Both the position numbers and the translations under genes were made by a program. 64,000 nucleotides of DNA from Malus domestica (lineage: Eukaryota > Streptophyta > Magnoliopsida > Rosales > Rosaceae). Of this stretch, positions 37,120-48,273 are shown piece by piece. The stretch lies in NCBI RefSeq assembly GCF_042453785.1, contig NC_091669.1:10056501-10120500 (forward strand). Direction: 5' to 3'. Every line of letters begins with the position of its first letter. Within the stretch, counting starts at the first letter, position 1. The notes under the pieces were generated by a model. It worked only from the letters and a program-made list of their open reading frames with translations, was not told the origin of the DNA and did no database searches.

Positions 37120-37330
37120 AGCATACGTGATGAATATGTGATGAGCTAGCATACGTGATGAATATGTGATGAGCTAGAATATGATGAATATGTGATGAAA
37201 ATGTGATGAGCTAGCATACATGATGAATATGTGATGAGTTAGCATATGTAATGAATACGTGGCGAGCTAGCCTATGTGATGAAATATGTGATGAACTAGT
37301 ATATGTGATGAGATATGGATAAATCGTACA
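37120..37330. repeat. Degenerate tandem repeat
   Basis: Repeated words of the form 'atgtgatgagctagcata' and 'gatgaatatgtgatga', about 20-40 bp apart, with interspersed copies of 'gtacaggtca' and 'tgacttcgactt'. Confidence 0.7.
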
Positions 37331-37979
37331 GGTCACCCTAGGTGACTTCGACTTGCGTACTAGTATAAGTTATTAATCGTATGATTATTTGACATTATTG
37401 ATGAGATGCTGTGTGTGGTATACTATGATTTTTCTGGAAATTATACAAGTGTTGTAGCGAGGGATTATAATGTTTTATATGTTTTATATTAGTATTTTAC
37501 TTACAGGGTCACTCACCCTTGTCTTGTCTTCACCCTCTAGGTTTTATTAGCTGCGTTTTCTTATCACCAAAGACTCGTGGCGATTCTTAGTATTGGAGAC
37601 TATTTCGAGGGTACGATTCTTAATTCACTTTTCTGTACTTGCTTATGGTTTAACGTCACGTGTGAAGTGGAATCATTCCCGCTCACCAGTGCACTCTGGT
37701 ATTTAGGCACTCTTAGGTTTAAATTTATTCATAATTTTCCACATCATCACACTTTATGGCTTCGTCACATTCCAGGTGTCGGCCAACACAGCTTGATTCG
37801 GAGTCCTAGTGGACATTTCGGGTCGGGGTGTGTCATCTATTCTTGTTGTCATTGCTGGAGATTTAATCCAAGTTTGTATGTAAAATTCAATGTTACAGCC
37901 AAGCATGAAGGCAGCGCATAAACGTGCTATATATAAAAGTTTTGTTTACATCTTCGCTTTCGTAAAAAGCATAAAATAA

Positions 37980-38148
37980 CTTTCATTTAGTATTACGATC
38001 TAGTAGTATTCATCTTCACTTGTAAGTGAAAGGTCTTAGATTCGATTCTCGCCGCCAAATGCGAATTTGAACTATATTATTGCTAGCCCATTGCGAGGCT
38101 AAGCCCACCCCTTTATCCTTAGTGTAGATAATACTATTTGTTAAAAAA
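37980..38148 (+). mobile_element. tRNA-derived SINE with long TSD
   Basis: A 169 bp retroposon with a box-B-like motif (ggtcttagattcgattctc, near 38030) and a 3' A-tail. A perfect direct repeat of at least 16 bp ending 'gcataaaataa' precedes it (ending 37979) and follows the tail (38149-38164). The long TSD, internal promoter and A-tail fit a SINE mobilised by a LINE. Confidence 0.85.
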
Positions 38149-38164
38149 AAAAAGCATAAAATAA

Positions 38165-38285
38165 GGAAAGTGTTATTGACACTCTAAAAATCTCATTCTA
38201 TACTCCTCACAAGTGTATTTTTCTTTCCTACTATAGAAAGTTTGGAGTGTAAAATGAGATTTTTGAAGTGCTAATAACAATTCCC
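38165..38285. mobile_element. hAT-type MITE, 121 bp
   Basis: Inverted ends 'ggaaagtgttattgac' and, reversed, 'gggaattgttattagc'. Both continue with 'aaaaatctcattyta'. Perfect 8 bp repeats TAAAATAA lie at 38157-38164 and 38286-38293, the hAT TSD length. It lies inside the SINE's downstream duplication. Confidence 0.8.
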
Positions 38286-38293
38286 TAAAATAA

Positions 38294-38744
38294 CTACAAT
38301 TATTAGACCCTAGTATATAAAAGGGGAAAGGGGTCATCGCTGAATCTTTTTCCTTGTGATCCTAGGGATCTCGTGATCGGGACCATTTATCGGACATCGT
38401 ACGGTAAGAAATCATTTTAAATTTTAAAATTAAATATAAATAATATCTAAATAAAACTAACCGTACGATGGACAATCCCGATCACGGAATCCCTAAGATC
38501 CGAGAAGGTTCTTCAATCATGCAGCTGCAATGAATATATGGGGTCGCCGAATCCTTTTCCTATATAAGGTTCTTCAATGATGCAGCTACAATGAATATAT
38601 GGGGTAACATATTAATGATCTGCGTCGGGTGTCCCATATATTGGTCATGATGCACAACCACGCTACCAAAACAAGCAAGCAAACGTTTGAGGTTGGCGGG
38701 CCTATCATTTATTACAGGGCATCTTAACGAAATATTTCTGGTAG
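38294..38744. other. Distal 5' flank of UGT-D with a foldback repeat
   Basis: Holds an inverted pair (38355-38415 against 38455-38510: 'gatcgggacc', 'cgtacggt'). The section near 38515-38690 ('caatcatgcagc', 'tgatgcacaaccacgctacc') resembles 15500-15590 upstream of UGT-B, so this is probably shared ancestral UGT upstream sequence. Confidence 0.5.
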
Positions 38745-38885
38745 TATTCACTTTTAACGAAAATGATATTTTTACTTTGAAAAGTCATTCCTGGTACTAT
38801 TCCCTTACACTTTTATTTTGTCACTTTCATTAAAACTAAAGTTTTTTAGGGCTTTTCGTTAGTTTTTCTTTTATTCTTTTATATG
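38745..38885. repeat. MITE-like repeat, family of 6806-6932, reversed
   Basis: Contains 'cattcctggtactattccc' and 'agggcttttcgttagttttt', reverse-oriented family words. Ends are approximate. Confidence 0.45.
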
Positions 38886-39581
38886 ATGCTGAGAATACCG
38901 TATACTCATATAGTTTCAAAACTCAGAGTTGGTGTAGGATAGTGGTACTTTAAAAAAAAAAATCAGTTTATTAAAAAATTGGAACATTAAATGTGTTCGG
39001 TAAAATTAAAAAAAAAAAATTGTTTTTAAAAAACAGTTGTCAATGACAATAAAAAAAGGCATAGAAAAATAGAAGTATAGTCTACCATGCTTCTAAAAAA
39101 GTTTTTTTTTTTTTTTCAAAGCATAGTGAACAATGCCTATTTAATGAAATTTTCAAACAACAAGTATACTTCTGCATATTTTACAAAATTACAATAATTG
39201 TTCCTGCATTATTTTATTTGGCAATTATTATGTCATATTTAGTAGCATATTTTTTAAGTCATTCATATTCAGAGCAATTTTATATAAAAGTTTATCAAAA
39301 CACTCTCGACATTGGTTTTTTTTTTCGTTAAAAGAATTTTTACAAAAAAAAAATAAAACCAAATACTCGATAACTTTGTTTTACAGTTGCTTATTCACAC
39401 AGCAGAGTAGAAATAATTTTTTTTTTAAATTACAGCAATACCAAACTAGTTCTTAGAACAATAATAATATGGGTAATTTTGAGATAGTACTAAACCACAT
39501 ACAGACATTTATTTATTTTTTAATTACGAACAATATTCTACACTAATGGACGAAAGAGTTCTAAATTACATACTCTCGCAT
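38886..39581. other. 3' flank of UGT-E, no gene
   Basis: AT-rich with several homopolymer runs. No gene or defined element recognised. Confidence 0.4.
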
Positions 39582-40572
39582 CTAGTTTTTTCTTAGTAGA
39601 ACTTGATTCACTAAATTGTCTAATTTTTTGTATGAAGAACCATTTGGCCCAGTAGCTTCTTTTGCAAGTTTCTTCCACTCCATGAGCTTATTTTTCAACT
39701 TCTTACCCTTCTCTCCCTCCATTAACTCCTTGACAAGCTTCTCTACTTCATCCCTCTTCACATCATTACTAATCTCCATCCCAATGCCCCATTCATTACA
39801 AGTATAGTGGCAGTTCATTTGCTGGTCGCCAAAGGATGGCCAACAGAGCATAGGCACTCCTATGGTCATGCTCTCAATTGTTGAATTCCAACCGCTGTGA
39901 GTTAAAAATCCTCCTACTGATGGATGGTTCAGATATCCATTTGTCAAACAGCTCTCATCTACAACAAGAAAATTTCATTTGCATGTTTAGAAAATAAGCA
40001 AGAGTTAACCACAAATTAAGCAATTGCTTCAACATTTATATATATTTCACCTTCGAGTGGTGCAAGTCCTTTTTGAACCAAAGTGCGAAATTGCATAAAG
40101 CCCATGAAGCCGAACGCAGCAAAAGTGTAAAGCAGCACTGAAGGGACTCCAATCTCTTGTGCAGCTGTGATTGTGAATGGGGACATGAAACCATCTGAAA
40201 CTATGCAAGTCACTGGTGGATTGTTGGATGTTGATATGGCATGGTTGAGTTTATTGAGGAGGCCACGAAAGGGAGCCAAGAAATTCTGTTTTCTGACAGA
40301 GTCAGCAAGCAAAGTGAGATCTTGGGTGGCATCTTCATCTGAATCTGGAAGGCCATCTGGGACGGCTTCGAACCGGAAATCAGGCATGCCATCTAGGGAG
40401 TCAGGTCCTAGAGATTTAAGAAACCGCTTGTGATTGAACTCCGTGTTGACAAAGGTAATATGAAAACCTCTACTGTGCAGGAGTTTTGCGAATTTAAGCA
40501 TTGCCTTGATATGGCTTTGAGTCGGAACTGGAATGCAAACAGTGTGAGGCTTAGTAACTACTGTTGTGGCAT
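39582..40572 (-). pseudogene. UGT-E: UGT85A-type pseudogene with internal deletion and lost start
   Basis: The relic start codon at 40570-40572 is followed by a 4-base deletion relative to UGT-C, which puts it out of frame and into an early stop. The next usable Met is at 40499-40501 (MLKFAKLL), beyond the catalytic His. Exon 1 ends normally at 40051. Exon 2 starts normally at 39958 (D)ESCLTNGYL, then jumps in frame to NHPSVGGFLTHSGWNS, missing about 184 codons. The lost part includes the acceptor-side loops and the first residues of the PSPG box (WCPQEQVL). The rest of the C-terminus is open to 39582. A composite LINE insertion sits immediately upstream, in the former leader. Confidence 0.92.
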
Positions 40573-40710
40573 TTTAGATTATGTGTTTGCATTGCAGTAA
40601 CTCCGCCGTGTAAGTTTATCTTACATTGCCGGTCCCAAGCCCGGATAAAGGAGGAGGGGGAGGGCGTCAGGTAGTCGACAGCCGACACTCCATGATCACG
40701 TCGAATCCTT

Positions 40711-43700
40711 ATGAAAATGAATCCAGAACGAAATCGCGCTAAAGCTAGGGCGTCACCCGTAAGTGGCGCGCTGTGTGGCCTGAGCACAGTGATAAGTGAG
40801 CAAGGGTCGCTGTATCTCCATCGGCACCCGGATACAGTGTTAAATGAGCAAGGGGGCTATAGAAACTTCTTTTCGAACGACTCAACTCAAAGTTGTTTGG
40901 GAGCATATGCTCCTATCAACTTTACACGGGACACACAAAAGAAGTACTTTGATCCTATTAGACGGGGAAGGGTGAAGAAGCTAGGACAGAAGGGTAGAGT
41001 TCAAGAGAGCAAAATGCGTTTAGGAACGTGGAATATAGGAACCTTGACGGGAAAATCTATGGAAGTAGTAGAAGTTATGGTGAGGAGAAGGATAAATATT
41101 ATGTGCCTACAAGAAACTAAGTGGGTTGGTCGTAAGGCAAAGGATCTAGAAAACTCAGGGTTTAAACTATGGTATTCAGGCACAAATAGAACGAGAAACG
41201 GTGTTGGCATCATCGTGGACAAGACCTTGACACAAGATGTTGTAGATGTCAAGAGGGTAGGAGATAGAATCATGGCAATCAAGATTGTAATAGGACAAGA
41301 ACTTATCAATGTGATTAGTGCGTACGCACCTCAAGTAGGGTTGGATACGAGTTCGAAGGAGAAATTTTAGGAAGACCTTGGAGACTTGGTGCAAGGAATT
41401 GCTCAGACGGAGAAGTTATTTATAGGAGGAGATTTAAATGGACACGTGGGCAGGGAGACAGGCAACTATGGAGGTTTTCATGGTGGCCATGGTTTTGGGG
41501 AGAGAAACGAGGATGGGGAAGCTATCTTGGATTTTGCAATGGCATATGATCTCTTCTTAGCCAACATCTTCTTTAAGAAGAGAGAAGAACATGTGATCAC
41601 CTACAAGAGTGGGTCGTCAAAAACACAAATAGATTTTCTTCTAATGAGGAAAGGGGATCGTATAACTTGTAAGGATTGCAAAGTTATACCAGGAGAGAGC
41701 GTGACTAATCAACATCGCTTGTCGGTGATGGATGTACATATCAAAAGAGTGAGAAAAAAGAACAAGACTTGGAAGTGCCCAAGGACTAGATGGTGGAATC
41801 TAAAAGAAGAAAAACAAGTCATTTTCAAAGAGAAAGTAATCACCCAGTGTGTGTGGGATAGAGAGGGGGAAGCTAACCAAATGTGGGATTCCATGGCTAG
41901 TTGTATCCGAAAAGTAGCAAAAGAGGTATTAGGAGAGTCCAAGGGCTTTACCCCACACCAAAAGGAATCTTGGTGGTGGAATGAGGAGGTACAAGCAAAG
42001 GTGAAGGCTAAGAAGGAATGTTGTAAAGCCTTATACAAGGATAGGACCGATGAAAATGGTGAAAGGTATAGAAAAGCGAAGCAAGAGGCGAAGAAAGCTG
42101 TGAGAGAAGCTAAGTTAGCGGCTTATGACGATATGTATAAGCGACTAGATACCAAAGAAGGAGAGTTGGATATCTATAAACTAGCTAGAGCAAGGGAAAA
42201 GAAGACAAATGACCTAAACCAAGTGAGGTGCATCAAGGATGAGGATGGAAAGGTTCTTGCTACAGAGAACGCGGTTAAAGACAGATGGAAAGGTTATTTT
42301 CATAATCTTTTCAATGAAGGACATGAAAGGAGTGCTTCTTTAGGGGAGTTGAGTAACTCAGAAGAGTGTAGAAACTACTTTTTTTATCGTAGAATCCGGA
42401 AGGAAGAAGTGGGTGTAGCTTTGAAGAAGATTAAGCATAGAAAAGCAGTAGGCCCAGACGATATACCAATCGAAGTGTGGAAAGTTTTGGGAGAGACAGG
42501 TATAACATGGCTCACTGACCTTTTCAATAGGATTTTGAAAACGAAGAAGATGCCGAATGAGTGGCGAATGAGCACTTTGGTGCCTATCTACAAGAATAAG
42601 GGCGATGTACAAAATTGCATGAACTATAGGGGAATTAAGCTAATGAGTCATACAATGAAGCTCTGGGAGAGAGTCATTGAGCATAGATTGAGGCAAGAGA
42701 CACGGGTTTCAAACAACCAATTCGGGTTCATGCCAGGACGCTCAACCATGGAGGCAATCTATCTCTTACGAAGATTGATGGAAAGATATAGAGATGGGAA
42801 AAAGGATTTACACATGGTCTTTATAGATTTGGAAAAAGCGTATTGTAGGGTCCTAAGAGACATTCTTTGGAGGATTTTAGAGAAGAAAGGAGTACGAGTA
42901 GCATATATCCAAGCTATACAGGATATATATGAAGGAGCAAAAACTGCCGTAAGAACTCATGAAGGACAAACCGAAAGCTTTCCCATAACTGTAGGATTAC
43001 ATCAAGGCTCATCCTTAAGTCCTTACCTTTTTGCGTTGGTAATGGATGAGTTAACAGGACATATTCAAGGTGATATTCCTTGGTGTATGCTTTTCGCAGA
43101 CGATATAGTGTTGATAGATGAAACTCAGGAAGGGGTAAATGCAAAGCTTAACCTTTGGAGAGAAGTGTTGGAATCTAAAGGTCTTCGCCTAAGCCGATCA
43201 AATACAGAATATATGGAGTGCAAGTTCAGTGCAAATGGAGGCCAAAACGAGTTAGGGGTGAGGATCGGAGATCAAGAAATACCAAAGTGCGACCATTTTC
43301 GTTACCTAGGATCTATCTTGCAAAAGAACGGAGAATTAGATGGAGATCTCAACCATAGAATACAAGCTGGATGGATGAAGTGGAAGAGTGCATCCGGCGT
43401 GTTGTGTGACCGCCGTATGCCACTGAAGCTCAAGGGAAAATTTTATAGGACGGCAATAAGGCCGGCGATGCTGTATGGCACAGAATGTTGGGCGGTGAAG
43501 CATCAACACGTACACAAAATGGGTGTAGCGGAGATGAGGATGCTTCGTTGGATGTGTGGGCACACGAGAAAGGATAAGATTAGGAATGAGGATATCCGGG
43601 GTAAAGTAGGAGTAGCCGAAATTGAAGGAAATATGAGAGAAAATCGGTTACGGTGGTTTGGACATGTGCAAAGAAGGCCTACTGACGCTCCGATTAGAAG

Positions 43701-43869
43701 ATGCGACTATGGGACAGAGGTTCAGGGCCGAAGGGGCAGAGGAAGACCTAGGAAAACTTTGAAAGAGACCCTAAGAAAAGACTTAGAGTACTTGGATCTA
43801 ACGGAGGACATGACACAGGACAGAACACAATGGCGTTCTAAGATTCATATAGCCGATCCCACTCAGTGA
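40711..43869 (+). pseudogene. LINE endonuclease-reverse transcriptase (RTE-like), one premature stop
   Basis: The open frame spans 1,053 codons with a single in-frame TAG at 41368-41370 (KEKF*EDL, where relatives have Trp). The N-terminal part is an apurinic endonuclease domain: [31 protein letters not shown] and [10 protein letters not shown]. The central part is the reverse transcriptase: [49 protein letters not shown] and the catalytic FADDIVLI. After FIDLEKAY the next residue is Cys where relatives have Asp (AYDRVPR). The C-terminus ([19 protein letters not shown]) is typical of this clade. There is no RNase H. It would nick target DNA and copy its own RNA into the genome; this copy is disabled by the stop. 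Confidence 0.9.
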
Positions 43870-44129
43870 CTTGGATTTTCCAAGTCTCCAACCGAGAAGT
43901 TTTCCTCACTCGGGAAATTAAGGGAACACTACCTCAACCTATATGCTCCACTCACAAAGCTTCAACATACAAGCTTCAACAAAAGAAAATTCAAAGAACT
44001 TAGCGAAGAAGGCTTTTGTGTATTTAACACAATATGTTGAAATGAAGGAAAGCTTATTTATTGATATCCCCGATAAGTTACAAATATGTACATATACTTG
44101 AGTCAAAATAAACAAACAAGAGGGAGCCT

Positions 44130-44810
44130 TCACAAAGGTTGCTTAGGAGAAGTCTCAGCAGTCGGTAGAGCCCTAGAAAGAGAAGGCACCGGAGGGGGAT
44201 CATTCGGAGCCTCAGTATTGGACAAAACCCTAGAAGGAGGAGGCATCAGAGATTGATCATTTGGAGCTTCATTACGCGGTACAGCCCCAGAAGACGAAGG
44301 CAATAAATGCCTTTGGAACAAACCCACAAATCTCTGATGATCAAGTAAAACCTGACCATCAGATTCCTTCATCTGGTCAAGCTTCCTCTTCATGTTTGTA
44401 GCATAGTCATGTGCGAGCCGGTGCAACTGTTTATTCTCATGCTTGAGCCCTCTAATCTCCTGTTTGAGACTCATCACTTCAGCCGCCAATGATTCAACTT
44501 GGCGGGTTCGAGCAAATAGGCGTTGGGCCATATTAGACACAGAACCTGCACACTGAACACTGAGAGCCAGAGAATCCTTAACAGACAACTCATCAGACCG
44601 TTTGGAAAGTAGTCTGTTATCTTTGGGAGTGAGAAGGTTCCTGGCCACTACCGCAGCGGTCATATCATTCTTCATCACGGAATCCCCAACGGTAAGAGGA
44701 CCAGTAAGGGAGACGAAGGATGGGCGCCATATGTTGTCTGGAGAAGGCGGGGCTGCCTCTTCAACAAGGTTCAAGTCAAAACGACGGTCGGAGGGGCCAG
44801 ACATTTTCAA
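44130..44810 (-). CDS. Coiled-coil protein of unknown function within the retroelement segment
   Basis: Intact frame of 226 residues; the second Met (MSGPSDRRFDLNLVEE) is an equally likely start. The N-terminal 80 residues are polar. Residues about 100-155 form a likely coiled coil (RQVESLAAEVMSLKQEIRGL followed by KHENKQLHRLAHDYATNMKR). The C-terminal part is Pro/Ser-rich with an imperfect repeat (NEAPNDQSLMPPPSRVL, then NTEAPNDPPPVPSLSRAL). I do not recognise a catalytic or nucleic-acid-binding domain. The leader region upstream (about 44815-44935) is intact. It is probably an accessory frame of a non-autonomous retroelement, not a host gene. Confidence 0.5.
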   Translation of the reverse strand: MKMSGPSDRRFDLNLVEEAAPPSPDNIWRPSFVSLTGPLTVGDSVMKNDMTAAVVARNLLTPKDNRLLSKRSDELSVKDSLALSVQCAGSVSNMAQRLFARTRQVESLAAEVMSLKQEIRGLKHENKQLHRLAHDYATNMKRKLDQMKESDGQVLLDHQRFVGLFQRHLLPSSSGAVPRNEAPNDQSLMPPPSRVLSNTEAPNDPPPVPSLSRALPTAETSPKQPL

Positions 44811-44966
44811 AGGTGTTGAAGAGAGAAGAGGTCGGACAAATCAAGATCTTAGAAGTGCAAGAATGGAGCTTCTACTGGTATATATTCAAGTGTGCTTTGG
44901 AACTTAATGTCAGCCCCTATAAAAATCTGCACTCGATGAAGCTTCAGAAATCGAAGAGGCGCCTGC

Positions 44967-45178
44967 TCAGAAATCGAAGAGGCGTTTGCTTTCTCAAAAG
45001 CTGGGCTGCTCAGAGACCACGAGGGTCGATCTCAGAAATCGAAGAGGTGTTTGCTTTCTCAAAAGCTGGGCTGCTCAAAGACCACAAAGGCCGATCTCAG
45101 AAATCGAAGAGGCTTGCTTTCTCAAAAGCTGGGCTGCTCAGAGGCCACGAGGGTCGATTTCAGAAATCGAAGAGGCAC
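44967..45178. repeat. Tandem repeat, about 65-72 bp x 3
   Basis: Three copies of a unit containing 'cagaaatcgaagaggc', 'ttgctttctcaaaagctggg' and 'ctgctcagagaccacgaggg'. It lies upstream of the minus-strand frame. Confidence 0.85.
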
Positions 45179-45498
45179 CTACTTTTCCAGCCTTGTCAGC
45201 ACCTGTCACACGCACACTCAGCTTTGCGGAAATTATGGGCATTCTGTCGAAGATTTCTGGCGAAGTAGAAAGCACATGAATCGTACTGTTCAATCACCCA
45301 CTTCCCACACGAAACAGTAGCTCATGGGTACCACAGATAACTTTGCCAAAGTTCTCTGACAAAGTTGAGACACGTGAAGCTTGCAGCTCCCACTACATCG
45401 CTCTGACCAAGAAGGGTAAAAGAATTGCAAAGAAACAACACTAACAAAGTTTAGACACATAAATTTTGAAGGTCTAGCTACCATATTATTACCCACAA

Positions 45499-46257
45499 GG
45501 GTAAAGGAACAGTACCACTGCTGGATAATTGGAAAGTCCCGGTGTGTCAACCTCTGTGCTTCGTGGCAAGGTAGACTAGCAAACATGCCCAACCTTTACT
45601 CACATTCGAGAAAACACTCCTAACAAGATTGCTTGCTCCAAAATCGAAGAGGCACCGCCCTCCGAATCTCGAGAGCCAGACTCCCAACATGATTACTTTC
45701 TCAAAAATCGAAGAGAGGGTAAAGGAACAGTACCACTGCTGGATAATTGGAAAGTCCCTGTGTGTCAACCTTTGTGCTTCGTGGCAAGGTAGACTAGCAA
45801 ACATGCCCAACCTTTACTCACATTCAAGAAAACACTCCCAACAAGATTGCTTGCTCCAAAATCGAAGAGGCACGGCCCTCCGAATCTCGAGAGCCAGACT
45901 CCCAACATGATTACTTTCTCAAAATCGAAGAGAGGGTAAAGGAACAGTACCACTGCTGGATAATTGGAAAGTCCCTGTGTGTCAACCTCTGTGCTTCGTG
46001 GCAAGGTAGACTAGCAAACATGCCCAACCTTTACTCACATTCGAGAAAACACTCCCAACAAGATTGCTTGCTCCAAAATCGAAGAGGCACGGCCCTCCGA
46101 ATCTCGAGAGCCAGACTCCCAACATGATTACTTTCTCAAAAATCGAAGAGACACCGCTCTCCGAATCTCGAGAGCCAGACCCCCAGCAGGATTGCTTTCT
46201 CAAAAATCGAAGAGGCATCGTTCTCCGAATCTCGAGAGCCAGACCCCCGACAGGTCT
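45499..46257. repeat. Tandem repeat, about 217 bp x 3 plus shorter end copies
   Basis: Units start near 45499, 45718 and 45935 with 'gggtaaaggaacagtaccac' and share 'ttcgtggcaaggtagactag' and 'ccgaatctcgagagccagac'. The last unit decays into about 65 bp copies of the 'atctcgagagccagac' part up to 46257. Confidence 0.88.
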
Positions 46258-47691
46258 GTAATCTTCACACGCAACATCAGCTTTCCAGATACCACAAACC
46301 ACTTTTTCAAAGTGCTCTGACAGAGTTAAAACATGTGAAGCTGGCAGCTCCTACTACCGTGCTATAACCAAGCAGGGTAAAGGAATAACATTATTACTTG
46401 ATGTTAGGGAGACTCCTATATATGTCGACTTCCATCCCTAACGGACAGGCAGACCTGCAAAAATGCTCAACCCTTTCTCTTATCTGAGAGGGCACTCCCA
46501 ACAAAGCCTTTCGAAATATTCAGCTTTCTTTCCCCCCGATAATACCTCTGTAAACAAGCTATACTAGAGCAAGAATATCTCATATCATCAGGGTTAAAAG
46601 CAAGAGTATCCCATATCATGCTTTTTCCCTGTCTTTTCCTTTGGCCTTGTTCTTACCTGCAAGACAAGGAGAAAGAGAGCAATCAGTCAACACTTGGAAT
46701 CAAGCTTCCAGCCAGGAACTGACTGCCTGGAACCCCTTACCTGATTACTTACCTGGCATTGCTCTCGAGTACTCATCTTCAACATCTTATGCTTCCAGGG
46801 AAGATACCGCATCTGCCTGAGGAACAGATAGGGCAAGTGAGAAGGATACAAGGAAGCATGTGGAGACAAGCGTAACAGCACACGTGCCGATACATCCACT
46901 ACTCTATCAAAAGCAAAAGTATCCCATATCAGCAGGGTCGAACGTACTCTAGATTTGATGGACTTGTTTTGACCCTCAAATTCTTCAGTCGGCCTTATAC
47001 TCTGGAGGAAACCAGAAAACCCTCCAGCCCAGTTCAAGAATAAGTCTGTGGAAAGTTACTTCTTCAAAAGCAAAAGTATCCCATATCATCTCTCCTCATT
47101 TTTCTTCTCTTTATCCTTCATGCTGCCTGCAAGATAGGGAGAATGTGAACAATCAGCCGGAGCTCTGATTGCTTACCTTGTCTGTCACCTCTTTCAGCAG
47201 ATCCCCCAGCTCGGCGACTTGGGGGACTCCTACTACATGGTTTGTATCTCGCTTGACCAAGCATGAAACTACAAGTAAGCTTCAAGTGAAATTGATACAT
47301 TACCTTGTGCATCTCCACCAGTTACAGATACCACCCCTGGATGGAGGAAGAGTACTTCCAGAGAAGATGCCACATCTACCTATGAGACAGATAAGGCAAG
47401 TCAAGACGATACCACACTCCGGTACTTAGAAGTTTCGTGGCTACGAGATCATTCTCCCACAATATTTCCTAATGTCATTTGTACTAAATCATTCACTTGT
47501 ACTCACTAAAGGAGAGCTTGAACCTATGTACTTGTGTAAACCCTTCACAATTAATGAGAACTCCTCTATTCCGTGGACGTAGCCAATCTGGGTGAACCAC
47601 GTACATCTTGTGTTTGCTTCCCTATCTCTATCCATTTATATACTTATCCACACTAATGACCGGAGCAATCTAGCGAAGATCACAAAAAGTG

Positions 47692-48273
47692 ACCGTTTTC
47701 GCTACCTAGGATCTATCTTGCAAGAGAACGGAGAATTAGATGGAGATCTCAACCATAGAATACAAGCTGGATGGATGAAGTGTAAGAGTGCATCCGGCGT
47801 GTTGTGTGACCGTCGTAGGCCACTGAAGCTCAAGGGAAATTTTTATAGGACGACAATAAGGCCAGCGATGTTGTATGGCACAGAATGTTGGGCGGTGAAG
47901 CATCAACGTACACAAAATGGGTGTAGCGGAGATGAGGATGCTTCGTGGGATGTATGGACACACGAGAAAGGATAAGATTGGGAATTAGGATATCCGAGGT
48001 AAAGTAGGAGTAGCCAAAATTGAAGGAAATATGAGAGAAAATCGGTTCCGGTGGTTTGGACATGTGCAAAGAAGGCCTACTGACGCTCCGGTTCGAAAAT
48101 GTGACTACGGGACAGAGGTTCGGGGCCGAAGGAGTAGAGGAAGACCTAGGAAAACTTTGGAAGAGACCCTAAGAAAAGACTTGAGTACTTGGATTTAACG
48201 GAGGACATGACACAAATGAGCGCAATGGCGTTCTAGGATTCATATAGCCGACCCCACTTAGTGGGAAAAGGCT

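Larger units (their letters stand above)
34675..37835. mobile_element. Unclassified 3.2 kb element, copy 2
   Basis: Starts 'gtgacaacccatcgcaaaa' and ends 'cgggtcggggtgtgtca'. The 6 bp repeat TCTATT flanks it (34669-34674 and 37836-37841). The interior at 36668-37080 closely follows 19288-19650 of copy 1. Extra features are a (GT)n tract at 36204-36235 and a run of 'atgtgatgagctagcata' repeats at 37120-37330. Open frames on the plus strand (34901-35230, 35274-35582) have no recognisable domain. Confidence 0.65.
43869..47691 (-). mobile_element. LTR-retroelement-like (LARD-type) segment inside the LINE block
   Basis: Sequence unrelated to the LINE, inserted between its tailless 3' end and the duplicated 3' end. 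It carries a minus-strand open frame (44130-44810), two tandem repeat arrays and a right end ('attccgtggacgtagcc', 'ggtgaaccacgtacatctt') that I associate with plant LTR retrotransposons. I found no paired LTRs, gag or pol, so it is a partial or non-autonomous element. Classification is tentative. Confidence 0.5.

Noticed and set aside
45499..46257. Regular repeats considered as a CRISPR array
   Set aside because: Units are about 217 bp with no short repeat-spacer structure, and the genome is that of a plant.
45290..46302. Several minus- and plus-strand frames with nearly identical translations
   Set aside because: They translate the 217 bp tandem repeat; no domain and no start context.
47592..47975. 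127-codon frame resembling reverse transcriptase C-terminus
   Set aside because: As a separate gene: it is the truncated LINE 3' copy fused by chance to upstream retroelement sequence.
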